Below are positions 1 to 11,456 of a stretch of 64,000 bases of DNA, piece by piece. The translations under genes and the position numbers were made by a program. The notes beneath the pieces were generated by a model. It worked only from the letters and a program-made list of their open reading frames with translations, made no database searches and was not told the origin of the DNA. Numbering within the stretch: the stretch's first letter is position 1; the number at the start of each line of letters is the position of its first letter. This DNA comes from Galeopsis tetrahit (taxonomy: Eukaryota; Streptophyta; Magnoliopsida; Lamiales; Lamiaceae): contig OY776132.1 in NCBI GenBank assembly GCA_963675135.1, positions 65,422,350-65,486,349 on the forward strand, in the 5' to 3' direction.

Positions 1-1009
1 GAGTTTTTTTTTCCAGCATGATTATGGGGATGATTGGATGAATTATTAATTTCGCGTTGCCCTAGGACCCGCGAATTTATTGGACCCGTTCGTATAAGTT
101 GACCCGCGAGATTAATTTTACCCGAATTGATAGACCCGTGAATTTAGGTTATACTTTGACTTTTTGCTGGAATGATGGGCCTTGGCCCAATTAGTATGTA
201 TTTCATACATGCAATATTGCAGGCAAGACCAGCCCATATATTTTTTAAATAGTACTGTATTACTTTATACGATGACTAATAGTATTACTATAGTCTATAC
301 TGTAATAAAGTTTCACTTAAACTAATTCATAGGACATCTACTCGCATAAATAAGGGTTTACAAATGGAGTCTGAGATTCAATATTTTAAAATATTTTGTA
401 CAATCAAATTCAATTTATTTATTGTTGTATTAGAAATAAAAACTTGAATCCAACTTTTTTAATTTGTTAGCAGGTAAGCCGCTTAATTTGTGAAGAACAT
501 GCTGAAAATTGTCCATACACTATCAATTACTCTTTTCGACTTGTTATAAAATTTTCTCATATCTTTTACACGGAGATTAATGAATATAATATACAATGTG
601 TAATGAGTAGTTGAGATACATAGAAATTTAAAGAATAAAAGGTCGAGAGATGTATGAAAGAGAAAAAAATGAAAGAGATATAAATAAAATGTAGAATTAT
701 AGTGAATTTTGACATTTAAATAAATATAAAATTTATGATAGAGCACCTAAAATAGGTTAGTGAGAGTTATGTGAAACGATTGAAGAGAGTCTAAGTTAAA
801 GTATGCTAAAAAAATTCAACTTAGACAATTAGACGAATTAAACATTATTTTATCAATTTAAATAATAAATTATAAAAGGATAAATTAATAGACTCACGTT
901 CATTATAATTGAAGAGGTTCACATCATTAAATCATATATTTGTGAGTTTTTTTCTGTCTTACGTGTCATATTTCAAAATGCTCTATTTTGAAATTCTGCA
1001 TTCTTATGA
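1..1009. other. AT-rich intergenic sequence
   Basis: No gene is visible. At 60-145 the hexamer GACCCG or close variants recurs about five times at irregular 15-25 bp spacing, a degenerate pattern of unknown origin. The rest is AT-rich with no long open frame resembling a known protein. Confidence 0.5.
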
Positions 1010-1017
1010 ATTCATAT

Positions 1018-1720
1018 TTTTTATCTTTTTTTATTATTTAATTTTCTTAACGTTCCTTTAATTTAACTGTATTCTCATCTACGATTTTATTATTTTTTCA
1101 TCTCATTTACGGTTTTATTATTTTTTCATCTCATTTACGGTTTCCTTCTTTTCACCTTTCTTCATACTTCCTTCAAAAATCTCTCCACGCCTCTCCGCTC
1201 GATTTCACTCCACGCCATAATGATGCCGCTGGCCGACTCCATTGCTCAATGACATTTGATGTTTCTGGATTGCCCGACTCCATTGCTCAATGACATTTGA
1301 TGTTTCTGGATTGCCCGCGCCTAAATTCGTATTCGTAGGGGTTTCTTTCTAATCATTAATCTCCTCATTTTTTATCGTTTTTTTATTATTTAATTTTCTT
1401 AACCGTTCCTTTAATTTAACTGTATTCTCATCTACGGTTTTATTATTTTTTCATCTCATTTACGGTTTTATTATTTTTTCATCTCATTTACGGTTTCCTT
1501 CTTTTCACCTTTCTTCTTGCTTCCTTCAAAAATCTCTCCACGCCTCTCCGCTCGATTTCACTCCACGCCATAATGATGCCGCTGGCCGACTCCATTGCTC
1601 AATGACATTTGATGTTTCTGGATTGCCCGACTCCATTGCTCAATGACATTTGATGTTTCTGGATTGCCCGCGCCTAAATTCGTATTCGTAGGGGTTTCTT
1701 TCTAATCATTAATCTCCCCA
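1018..1720. repeat. Nested tandem repeat, two ~353-bp units
   Basis: Two nearly identical units lie head to tail: the landmark ATTCTCATCT is at 1071 and again at 1424, a period of 353 bp. Inside each unit a ~42-bp block containing CGACTCCATTGCTCAATGAC occurs twice in tandem (first pair about 1223-1310), and a short block containing TTTCATCTCATTTACGG is also doubled. This is tandem duplication at two scales. No coding capacity is evident. Confidence 0.85.
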
Positions 1721-4700
1721 TTTTCTCAATATTTTTATATTGTCTCTCATTTCTGAGTTTTGATTTTATTAATTTCTCATTTAATCACAACGTTAATTTT
1801 TTGGATTCTTATTAAATGGTACCTAATTTTGATTTTACTGCACACCCGCTGCCTCCGCCCATATTTCACACCTCACCACCACGACCCATATTTCACACCT
1901 CACCACCACCGTTGCCTCTGTAGCATGATGGATTTGTTGTTGCTGTTGATTATCTCCAAATGCATCGGAACTTTTGTTTGGTCTCTCTAATGGCGGTATG
2001 ATCTAAATTAACTGAAATGTTTGTGTTTGTTTAGGAAGCGTGCATGTATAGGAAAAATATAACATAAGTTAAGTTATGCTTTGCTGCCTACTCTCTCGAA
2101 GATAAAAACACTTATACTTACACATTTAGATAATACCCCGTATATTGTTTTTTGTTTATCAATTTTTGAGAAATTTTGTATTATTAACTAATTTGAACTG
2201 GATTGGTGTAGTCTGATTTTTTATTTTTTATTTGGATAGATTTGACAGAATTCGGATGAGGATGTTTGATTCGTACTACTCTTCTCAAGTAAAATATTAT
2301 TATCTATTTTTCTGTTTATCAACATGTCATTATTTATTTATTGACATTTTATATTTCCAATTACAAATGTGTGCTTCAAACATGACTTCTCTTCGTCTTT
2401 CTATCTTCTTTCTTGATTAGTTATCTTTTATTCCTCTTTCATAGTTATTTGTTATTGTGTACAAACTCTAAATTCTTGATTCCATGTTCTGATTTACATG
2501 ATTTTATTTTCAATTATGTTTCTTTTGATTCATTTTTTTAACATATTTGCACAAAAAAAAGTCCTGATCTGTTGGATGAAAAAGTTTTGAATTTCCTTCT
2601 TATTTGGAGGAACTTACAAAAACAACAGAGATTAATCCTAGGTGAGCCCTGTTTCTTCTCAATGTGCCCTTATATATTCAAGCATTTTATGAGAGTCCTT
2701 TGCCTTTGTTAATTATGATGGCTCATGGCATTGGTTCTCAATGTTATAGTAATAGAATTAATTTTTCAGTGTCACATTTGATTTATGTATGTTATATTAT
2801 TTTCTATTTCAATTTTGATATTCTGATTTTTGGGATGAAATTTTTTTGGGATTCCTTCGTACTTGGATAAGAACTTACAAAAACCACAAAGATTCATTAG
2901 TTTTTGGTCATCTTTTACAATTTCGGTATACGAAGACTTCTAATTCATTTTTTTTCCGAGATTTTACCTTTTTTTTTTGCACACACGATAATTAACAGTC
3001 TCACTCGAGTTTTTTTTTTTTCACACACACTATAAAATTTGCATTTGTTATTTCAGAACCAATGAATATGCAATTCAATTTTGTATATCTGTGTTAACTC
3101 TTTTTGTATTTCGATGTTAAGGTACTGAAGTTCTTCTAATCTCTGTAAGGTTCTTTATCACTCTTATTATTAACAGTTTCCTTCTGCTTATAATGATTGA
3201 ATAAAAAATTATAAACTCTTGCCTTACTAATTCAGCTTCATTATATGTTCATCATATGTGAACCAGGGTGCTCTTTTAAGCAAGCAAGCTCTCAAGTTCT
3301 CAAGTTTGTGAGTGACCCATTAATTTTTACGTACAAAGTTCCACAAATCGTGTAATCTGTCTTTCTTTCTACTTCTTAATTTTATGTATGATGGATCAAG
3401 CAATGTATCTACAAAGTAGCCGGTGGGAACTATACCTTCGAATGCTTACATCATCTCATCTGTTGTTTATTTATATTCAAATATGAATATTACACGCCCT
3501 ACTTAAACATGTTCTAATACATACAGATTAAAAGACTTACAAAGTGTTTGTAGTCTGACAATCTTTGTGCTTCTAAATTTAAGTTGCGGTTGGTTTCAGT
3601 GCATACTAGAATAATTTAACTAGACAATATTTGGCAATTTTCTTCCAATCTTTTCTTTTAGTATGGATGCTATATGGAATAACTTTTTTGTGTTGTATTT
3701 ATTTAATAGCAGATTTTATTATTTAATTTAACTATATTTTCTTTGTTAATCGTGCATGGGTTTTTCCGTTTTCAGCTTAGCTTAGTAGAGATCAATATCC
3801 ACGACAAAGTCTACAACTATTTTAAAGTATATATTTGAATTTATTTTTATTTAAAATTAGTCACACTTTCATAGTAATTTAAATAATTTCATAAAACTTA
3901 TTTTATTTCTCTATTCGCTTCATTTTAAAATACTGCATTCTCATGAGTCAGTTATTTTATTTCCAAACTGCCTCCTTTATTTTATCTCTTTCATTTAAAC
4001 TGCTCATTTATTTTCTCTCACTTTATTTAAACTGCTCATTTATTTTCTCTCACTTTTATTTACACTGCCGTTTTTTGTTTTTCTTCTCTCCGCCTCTATT
4101 TTGCACTCTGCTATAGAATTTCAGACCATGGAATTCGATAAATTGATGTTACAATTTTTTTTTTCATTTTATAATTTTTATGTGTTATCAGTGTCTCATT
4201 CCTTGGATTGTTCTGTGTTTTCTGCGTCTGATTTCTTAATTGAAATTCTTCATAAATTCAATATATACCTTGCTGCTCTATTTACATTGCCTTTTTTGTT
4301 TTTCTTCTGCGCATGCCATATAATTTTATTTATATTAGATTCTACGTTATCAGTGTCTCATTCCTTGGATTGTTCTGTGTTTTCTGCTTCTTATTCCTTG
4401 ATTGAAGTTCTTCCTACATTCAATATATAACTTGCTGCTCAAATTCAATTTTGTATTCTCTTCTCTCACTTTTATTTACATTGTTTTTTTTTTTCACTGT
4501 ACTTTTATTTAATTAGAATACGTGGATTGTGAATTTCTTGGACAATTGAGAAATCACTCCACTCATTTGAAGAATTTTTACAGGACCTTTATTAAGAATA
4601 CGTGGTTTATGGAAGATTGTCATCACATTAGACAATTTGTTGATCCATCCCGTTGAAAGAAAGTCGAGGGTTGTCATCACGTCGTATGCTTTGTTGATTT

Positions 4701-5842
4701 AATCTTATACAGGTAGTGTAGAATTTGATAAAAACTGTTATTCGTCTGTTTTCTTTAAAAAAAATTCTTTCATGATACCTTTATTTAATGTGTTTGCCTG
4801 ATTTCTGGACAATTGAGAAATTGCTCCAATCATTTGAAGTTTTATTAAGTGTTTGTGTTTGCGCTAAATTCTGGACAATTCAGAACTTCGGGTACATCTT
4901 AATTTTTTTTTTTTACAATTAATATATAACTAATTTTGATATATAATTAAATACTCCATTGTTTATCATTAACCATTTTTTCTCAATAATAACAGTTTTC
5001 TCAGGGTCGATCATCTGTTGGCAGCCGCACGGAACTTGATCAGAATTTCTAATCAAGACTTAGTTCGTCGAGAGTCGAAGGTTGTCATCACATTGGACCT
5101 TGGTTGATCCCTCCAGTCGAATGAATATTAATGTTGACGAAAATGGGTTTGCAAAATTTTTTAAACAACAATAACGTAATTTTATAACTTTTTGTATATT
5201 TTTTTAAATAATGTAATTTTTTTGTTTTATTTGTATTGCGTTAACATTTTTTTTTTCAATTTTTTCTCTTCTATGTTTTCGAATTTTTTAAAACTGTTTA
5301 AAATACAGAGAGATCAATCAATCTCCTACTAATTCCAGAGCAGGTTCAAAATATAGATGTATCAATTCAACTCCTACTAATGTTTATTGATTTATTATTC
5401 ATTTTAAATTGACATGAGAATTTTGGGTTAAAAATGAATTGCAAACCAACAACTACCCTGAAATACTCGAGTCGAGTGGTAAAACATGACGTTTGAAAAG
5501 AAAAAGACTTTGTTCATCTTTTATATGGAAAAAATAGGATAATTTAGTGTCTGCTCATTCTCTTTCTCTCTCTCAACTTCACTCTTTTTATTTCAACTCA
5601 ATATACCACTCTAAAAATGATGAGATGGTGTCTATTTATAAATTCATTTACTCATGATTTCGGCCTAAACCTCATATGCTATGTCAATCCAACCTTCAAT
5701 ACTCGATCATATCATCAATTGCTATTTCCAATTTATGAAATTTGCAATTCATTTTATGTCTTAGATTTTTTCTCTTCTTACAATCAATTATATCTATTTG
5801 AGCGATGTGTGCCACTGCATTGTAAATAGATGGAGGAAAATA
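1721..5842. other. Gene-free AT-rich region with dispersed short repeats
   Basis: No recognisable gene. Open frames are short and low-complexity. Internal repetition is common: CTGCTCATTTATTTTCTCTC is doubled near 3998-4050, a ~35-bp block beginning GTGTCTCATTCCTTGGATTG occurs at about 4191 and 4349, and a GGTTGTCATCAC motif recurs near 4615, 4668 and 5080. Together with the Helitron-like terminus at 5843-5873, this could be the body of a non-autonomous Helitron, but no Rep/helicase coding sequence is present. Confidence 0.4.
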
Positions 5843-5873
5843 ATTATTCCCCTAGTACGCGGGTCGTGCACTA
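5843..5873 (+). mobile_element. Probable Helitron 3' terminus
   Basis: A short stem-loop, CTAGTACG followed by CGGGT and then CGTGCACTAG, ends in CTAG directly before a T-rich (TATA) stretch. Plant Helitrons end in a GC-rich hairpin followed by CTRR and insert between A and T, so the arrangement fits. I could not find a convincing TC-starting 5' end in the window, so the element may begin upstream of position 1 or may be a fragment. Confidence 0.5.
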
Positions 5874-5938
5874 GTATATATATATATAAAAGATAAATAA
5901 AGAAAAAAGTATACACAAGAATAAATTAAGTGTGAGAC

Positions 5939-6050
5939 GTGGATAGCTCAAGTGGTTAGAGCACCACTACCTTAGGTCCTGGATTCGAGTCATAGGAAGG
6001 GGAAAAAAAGGATGAGTATTTAACTTCCATAAAAAAAATAAAACTATAAG
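5939..6050 (+). mobile_element. tRNA-derived SINE, copy 1
   Basis: The 5' part resembles a tRNA gene: an A-box-like TAGCTCAAGTGGTTAGAGCA from about 5944 and a B-box-like GGATTCGAGTC at 5981-5991. It is followed by a short non-tRNA body and an A-rich tail. The body (GGAAGGGGA, then GATGAGTATTTAACTTCCAT, then A-run) matches the copy on the other strand at 45,678-45,825, so this is a dispersed SINE family rather than a functional tRNA. No clear target duplication was found here. Confidence 0.75.
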
Positions 6051-6513
6051 AATTCTTCTAAGTTCTAACAACATAGAGGAGGGAGGGAGGGACAAAACGG
6101 AAAGAAAATAGGGGACGTTTGACTGAAAAAATCTTATGTAAGACTGTGAATAAGTATATAGTAATCGTGTGTGGTAATGAGACTCGCTTTAAATTAATTG
6201 TTCACACAGTCTGATTAATTATTTTTCTATTGTAATTGTTTTTCTCAATCATTTAACTATTTTTAGATCATAATTATTCCCTTCTATTTAGAATTATTTG
6301 CACATGTGCCACAACATATTTTTTTTTAAAAAAAAATTGATGAGATAAGGGGGACAAATAAAAAATTAGTGATTTAATAAATATGAATAGAATTTAGTGA
6401 GATGTAATATAAAATATATGTCTAAAATTAGTGTTAATTTTAAAAATAAAATGATGTTGTGAACTCTGAATCATACTAAGAGTATAGTTTTTTTTATTAA
6501 GACTTATTTTTAT

Positions 6514-7108
6514 TAGAGTCGGCAATTTGGGCCCGAACCGATGGGCCAGTCCGGCCAACTCGAAACCTAGTAGGGACTGAGCTCTAAAATTAGAGACCCA
6601 TATGAAACTGGGCCTACTTGGCCCGATCCGATGGGCCCGACGGGCCTAATGGGCTAGGCTGAATTTGGCCCGCCGGCCCATGGGCAGCCCATTTGGTCCG
6701 ATCATTTTTTTTTCTTTAGGCAAATAAATAATTAAAATAAGTAAAGTGCATTATTTTTAAATATTATTGTAATTTTTATTTTATTTTGACTTTGAAATTT
6801 GAACTTATGAATTATTTATATAGTATAATGTTATACTACTAGTTATAACTATTTGTATAAATAAAAAATGATACGTGAGTATGTTACCAATACAAAACAA
6901 GGTTTATATATATATATTTTTTGCTATTTTTTTTTAATAAAATATTTCATGGGCTGGGCCGGCCCGCTAGCCCAGCGGGTTGGAGTGGGCTAAGTTGGAC
7001 TCAAATTTTATAGGTCCGACTAATTCATGAGCCGGCCCGATTCAGCCCACAAACATCGCTTGACCCGATAAGTTGGGTTAGGTCGGACTGTCCGATTTGT
7101 CAGCTCTA
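6514..7108. mobile_element. Non-autonomous hAT-superfamily element (MITE)
   Basis: The 595-bp element is flanked by a perfect 8-bp duplication ATTTTTAT (6506-6513 and 7109-7116), the size diagnostic of hAT insertions. The ends begin TAGAGTCGGCAA on the left and, as reverse complement, TAGAGCTGACAA on the right, giving short imperfect inverted termini. Both subterminal regions are rich in GGGCC/GGCCC, as expected of transposase-binding repeats, while the middle (6700-6950) is AT-rich. There is no transposase, so it needs an autonomous partner. Confidence 0.8.
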
Positions 7109-7365
7109 ATTTTTATATTAGAGCATAACGATAACGACATTTTCATTGCTAATTAACATGGAAATATTTGAACCATACCGGCATACCTCCTTACAAATTT
7201 TGAAACAAAGCATGATAACATTACCATAGTCCATAGTGAAGAAATTAATGGGCCAGGCTATATACCCTCCAGCTCTGTTAAGTCTACTCCCCCACTAATT
7301 TATTAATTTAATAAATATATAAAATATATAAAATACCTACCTAAACTACCCTTTTGATAAATTTA

Positions 7366-8394
7366 GGAGGGTGTATTCAATTGAGATTCTGTTGGATTTT
7401 TTTGGACTTTTAAAATCTGGGGGTATTCAATCCGGATTTTTAAAAGTCTTTCAAAATTTTGAGGTATTCAATACGGATTTTAAAAAGTCTTTAGAAATCT
7501 TTAGGTATTCAACAATCTATGGATTTTAATACTCTATGGATTTCGTTGGATTCTCTTTAAAAAATATAAATAAATTTCACTAATCAAAATCTCTTCTAAA
7601 AAGTAGAGATTTCAACGGATTCTCTTAGAAGACTATGAAAGAGAAGAAAAAAAAAACTGTGTTAACTATGTTCTTTGATAAGCATCACAGATTCTTCACC
7701 ACCATTATTATCGTGAAAAAAATTACATCTCTGTATTTTAAAATTATGTTCTTTCTTTAAAAATTATAGTATATCGGACACCGTCAATAATATCTAATCA
7801 ACGTCAATTCCCCATTGCGTGGTGTTCGATATCATCTAAAAGATTTTGGTCCCAGAAATGCAAGTATTCAATCGAATTTTTGGTATTTTCAAATTGCAAT
7901 TCACAAGTTCGCTGGATTACATAACTTTCTTCGGAAAGAAGGTCGCTCTGATGAATTTCCAGTCGAATATAAAGAAGATCAAGATTCACCACATCTCGAC
8001 ATGAAAGGAAAATTTGGAATTGCTTTCTCAAAGACAACTAGAACAAAGAACTTAAGCTAATGCATAAAGAACTAGTATTGCTAACTATGTGAAAATGAGG
8101 CTGATGTATGTGAAAATGAGACTGAGGTATAACTGTGATAAAAATGAAGATGAGAATAATAATGATAAATAAAAAAAAAAAATTGAACTAGATTTTAGGG
8201 GCGTAGTTTATGGAAATCCATGTAAATCAATAAAAAAAAAATGTGTATTTCAGAATCCTGCAAATCTATAAAAATCCATATAAATCAATAAAAAAAGTCA
8301 AGCAAACTCTGCATAGAGTCTATGGATTTTCTAAATCCACTGACTTTTTAAAGTCCAAAAAAATCCAACAAAATCTCAATTGAATACACCCTCC
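7366..8394. mobile_element. PIF/Harbinger-type element with TTA target duplication
   Basis: Terminal inverted repeats of about 45 bp start GGAGGGTGTATTCAATTGAG at the left end and are mirrored at the right end, with very few mismatches. The flanks are TTA (7363-7365) and TTA (8395-8397), the usual PIF/Harbinger target duplication. The 1,029-bp element encloses a decayed transposase fragment (7815-8060). Subterminal copies of a GGTATTCAA motif occur on the left side. The element is internally deleted and cannot mobilise itself. Confidence 0.85.
7815..8060 (+). pseudogene. Harbinger transposase remnant
   Basis: The + frame contains GVRYHLKDFG near its start and HKFAGLHNFLRKEGRSDEF further on. 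Both resemble C-terminal blocks of plant PIF/Harbinger DDE transposases (the GVRYHLKxF segment and the xxLHNFxRK block). The stretch between them is shorter than in intact transposases and the upstream catalytic domain is missing, so this is an internally deleted fragment. There is no plausible start codon; the frame is open only by remnant. Confidence 0.7.
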
Positions 8395-8397
8395 TTA

Positions 8398-8640
8398 GTC
8401 TAATAAATACACTCTCCTATTTTAAACCCTAACTCTAGTTACAATGTAGCAACCGCCGCCTTCAGCAATCACCCCGATGCCGCCACCATCTCTGGCAGCC
8501 ACCTCCAACGTCTCCCACCACTCAAATTTCATCCAAACATAACCAAAAAAATATTTTGTCAACAAACCAACATAAATTCATTGCACACAAATTCCAAAAA
8601 TAATCCGGCCAACATAAATTTAAAATAATAATAACACATT
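8398..8640. other. Intergenic sequence, no gene seen
   Basis: A short CCGCC-rich stretch (8450-8520) lies between the Harbinger element and the hairpins. No coding signal was recognised. Confidence 0.4.
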
Positions 8641-8725
8641 TTCGACAAATCAGTGTTGATAGTATGCATTACCGCCGACAACAATTTGTTGACCAGAATG
8701 CATACTATCGACACATATTTGTCGA
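8641..8725. repeat. Long hairpin 1 (29-bp arms)
   Basis: Arms at 8642-8670 and 8697-8725 are reverse complements with about three mismatches, separated by a 26-base loop. The arms begin TCGACAAAT and end GTATGCATT. A second hairpin with the same terminal CGACAAA motif follows 32 bp downstream. Confidence 0.85.
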
Positions 8726-8757
8726 TTTTTTTTTTTAAATATATCATTTTTTTTAAC

Positions 8758-8845
8758 TTTCGACAAACCATTATCGAGTAGATGCACTATTGTCGAAAAC
8801 TTTTTATCGACAATAGTGCATCTACTCGACATTGGTTTGTCGAAA
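8758..8845. repeat. Long hairpin 2 (39-bp arms)
   Basis: Arms at 8758-8796 and 8807-8845 match at 37 of 39 positions as reverse complements around a 10-base loop. The ends carry TTTCGACAAACC. An RNA copy would form a near-perfect stem. It could be a foldback or subterminal repeat of a DNA transposon, or a small-RNA source. Confidence 0.9.
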
Positions 8846-8859
8846 TTGAAAAAAAAGAA

Positions 8860-9690
8860 AGAAACATACCTGAAACTAGAGGGAGACGACCGCGATGGGG
8901 GAGGGGTAGAGGCGGGCGACTACGGTCGCAAGAATGGAGGGGGAGGCGGCCGCGAGAACGGAGGGGAGGGCGGCGACAATCGTTTTTTTGGGTGGGGGCA
9001 ACCGCAAGAACGGAAGTAGAGGGGAAGGCGGCAACCGATTTGTGGTCGGCGGGAGAAGAGGGCGGCGTTGCTATTTGTAGAAAAAAAAGGGGGGGGGGGC
9101 GACGACCAGCGGTTTGGAGTGGTGGTGGTGGTGGGGTGAGACAGAAGAAGTTGGAGAAAAATGAAGAAAAGATTAAGGTTATAGGGTATATGTACCCAGC
9201 TGTATTTTCGGGAAGAAAGGTATATTAGGTATTTTTGTTTTGGGATTATGTAGGATGGGGGAAATCCTGGATGGAGAAATCCTGATGAATAGTAATTGTG
9301 TGTGTTTGTTTTGGGATTTTGAGTAGGATGAAATGTAACTTTATGTCAAATCAAATTGTGTAAGAGTGGTTGGATGAGATGTAATAGTAGGATGTAATAG
9401 TAAAAATGTATATGTATTTTTAGGAATGAGTGTAGTTGGATGAAAAAATTCGGATGTGAAATCTCGAAATAGAACAAGGACGTGGGACGGACGGGTGAGT
9501 TCCAAAACAAACATGCCCTAATATTTGACACATTAAAGGGGTACAAAAATCAGGGGTATATTTGACAAGGCTGGATGGGTATATAGCCTGGGCCAAATTA
9601 ATTCGTAATTGTTTCGAAGCCCGAACCAATATTTGTGTGGGCTTTTAACTGTTCAAGTGTTTCGTTAGGCCCAAAACAATAACCTTCATT
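8860..9690. other. Purine/G-rich tract and intergenic DNA
   Basis: From 8880 to 9140 the + strand is strongly G/A-rich (repeated GGGGGAGG, GGCGGC and GAGAACGGAGGGG motifs). This keeps frames open without conferring protein similarity, so I do not call a gene. A possible small MITE spans about 9295-9519. Confidence 0.45.
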
Positions 9691-10042
9691 CCGACGCCAT
9701 TTCTACTCCTTTTTCCGCCCAATTTCTTTATCTGCCCAGTCTCTTACCGCCGACGCCATTCCTTCTTCTGTAGCTTGCTGAACACAGCATTGCAGGTTTG
9801 GTGAATTAGGGTTTAGCCGTTAAGATTTCTAAGGAAGCCACAAATTTCTGTTGCCGAAATACCAAACCGATTGATTCAGTTGGATTTCGGTTTATTTTAA
9901 ATTCTGTTTCGGTTTTTTTCAGCAACCTAGGCTGCATTCTTGAGACCTAGCACCGCTTACCGCTCCATCGCGTTCGCCAGCAGCACAGCCAAATCCCCGC
10001 CGCCGGCTAGCATACCGCACAGACACTCTCCAGTCAATTCCA

Positions 10043-11452
10043 GTGAGTTGTTTGTGTGGGTGAGTTTTTCATAGTGACTTTGAGTTGCGACTCACACTGA
10101 ATCCTTGCTCCGTGTTACCGAAATATTAGGTTATCTGTTTCTTGTCTCCTTTGCTAATATGATGATTTCCATTTGAAACTTCGGTAATCTATACAATCCA
10201 TTGTTTTGTTTCGAAAACTTTACATGAGTGACAAGGGTGTAGTTCGTCAATAAATTATGTTTTTTTAGATGGTCTTTTGGTGTTGTATTTAGTATTTACT
10301 TGGGGTGAAGAACAGATAGGTTAAATACTTCAGTAATAATGTTTATTTCATCAGTACTTACTAGGCCATCTTAAGGAACTCATAATACATCCTCCAAACT
10401 ATACTCTAGGGTTTATAAATGCTTTTTTATTAATTAAGTTCATATCTCCGTTGTCTGAACCAATGCATTGAGAACTCAAGTATAGTGTCGATTATCAAGT
10501 AGTTTACTGTTAATTCGTAAAAAGATTTTTAAGAATCTCCAAAGAAACTAATATTATCAAGTGCTGATTGGATGCTGTAACTTTCAACAATAAGTTACCA
10601 TATAATTTCTCCACAAAAAAAGACATGACTTATGGTTTCAATAGAATGGCTCAAAGAAGTCATCCTGACTTTGAACTAGCTAGTCATCTTATGGGATGAC
10701 TTTACTTGTTCGTTCATAATTCTTGGTAGTGGAAAATTTGCATCATTTCACATGTATGTTAACTGAACCTCAGACATCACATTAAAAGCAGTAAAAAGTG
10801 ATCTCAAATAGAATTGTGCTACTAACAAACAGACCTTTTCGCTTGCCTCCACTACCAGTGAAGTTTTTGTTTCAATTTATTGTCTGCAATTACTCTCTTG
10901 CCTTATGCCTAATGTGGATCGAGTTCATATTCTGCCTTCATAATGGGATGGAGGGACGGAGTGCCAGAGGGAGCACTGGGCCTCCCTCCCAATTTATTTG
11001 GTTATATATATATATATATATATTATACTTTTTAAAATATTACTCCGTATTAAATAAGGTAAAAGGGAAATCAATTCTAATATTTATGTATTTTGAATAA
11101 TAATTTAGTAATTTATAAGTGCATTTTTCAATATTAGCAATGCACTTATTGTTCATATGTAGATAATAGCGAAGCTATTTCGTATGCTATGTGTTGGTGT
11201 TACTTTTATTTAAACATATTAATATCTAATTTTGTTCAATTTTTATTAATAAATTATATATTTCGCAAATATTAATATGGGATGAAATTGAATATTAGTA
11301 TTATTTTTAATTGGACCCCCTGATCTTAAGTTCTAGCACCATCACATCTTCATATGGTATATAGATGTGGCATGCTTTCCACTTCCACCATCGAAAGGTG
11401 AAAGATTGCTAGAAATGGCTGACGTTGGGCATTTAATTTTGTAGTTTTATAG
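10043..11452 (+). other. Probable 5'UTR intron of the U5 GTPase gene
   Basis: A GTGAGT donor at 10043 lies in a GC-richer leader-like region (9690-10042), and a TATAG acceptor ends at 11452, four bases before the start ATG. Long 5'UTR introns are common in plant housekeeping genes. The intron holds a (TA)n run at about 11003-11024 and possible transposon debris at about 10945-11340. Boundaries are inferred from sequence only. Confidence 0.45.
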
Positions 11453-11456
11453 TGCC

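Noticed and set aside
5939..5995. A functional tRNA gene
   Set aside because: Only A- and B-box blocks are tRNA-like. There is no closing acceptor stem, and the 3' body is shared with a second dispersed copy, so it is a SINE.
8782..9228. A 148-codon + strand gene
   Set aside because: The frame is held open by purine-rich low-complexity sequence and includes a hairpin arm. No domain or splice structure supports it.
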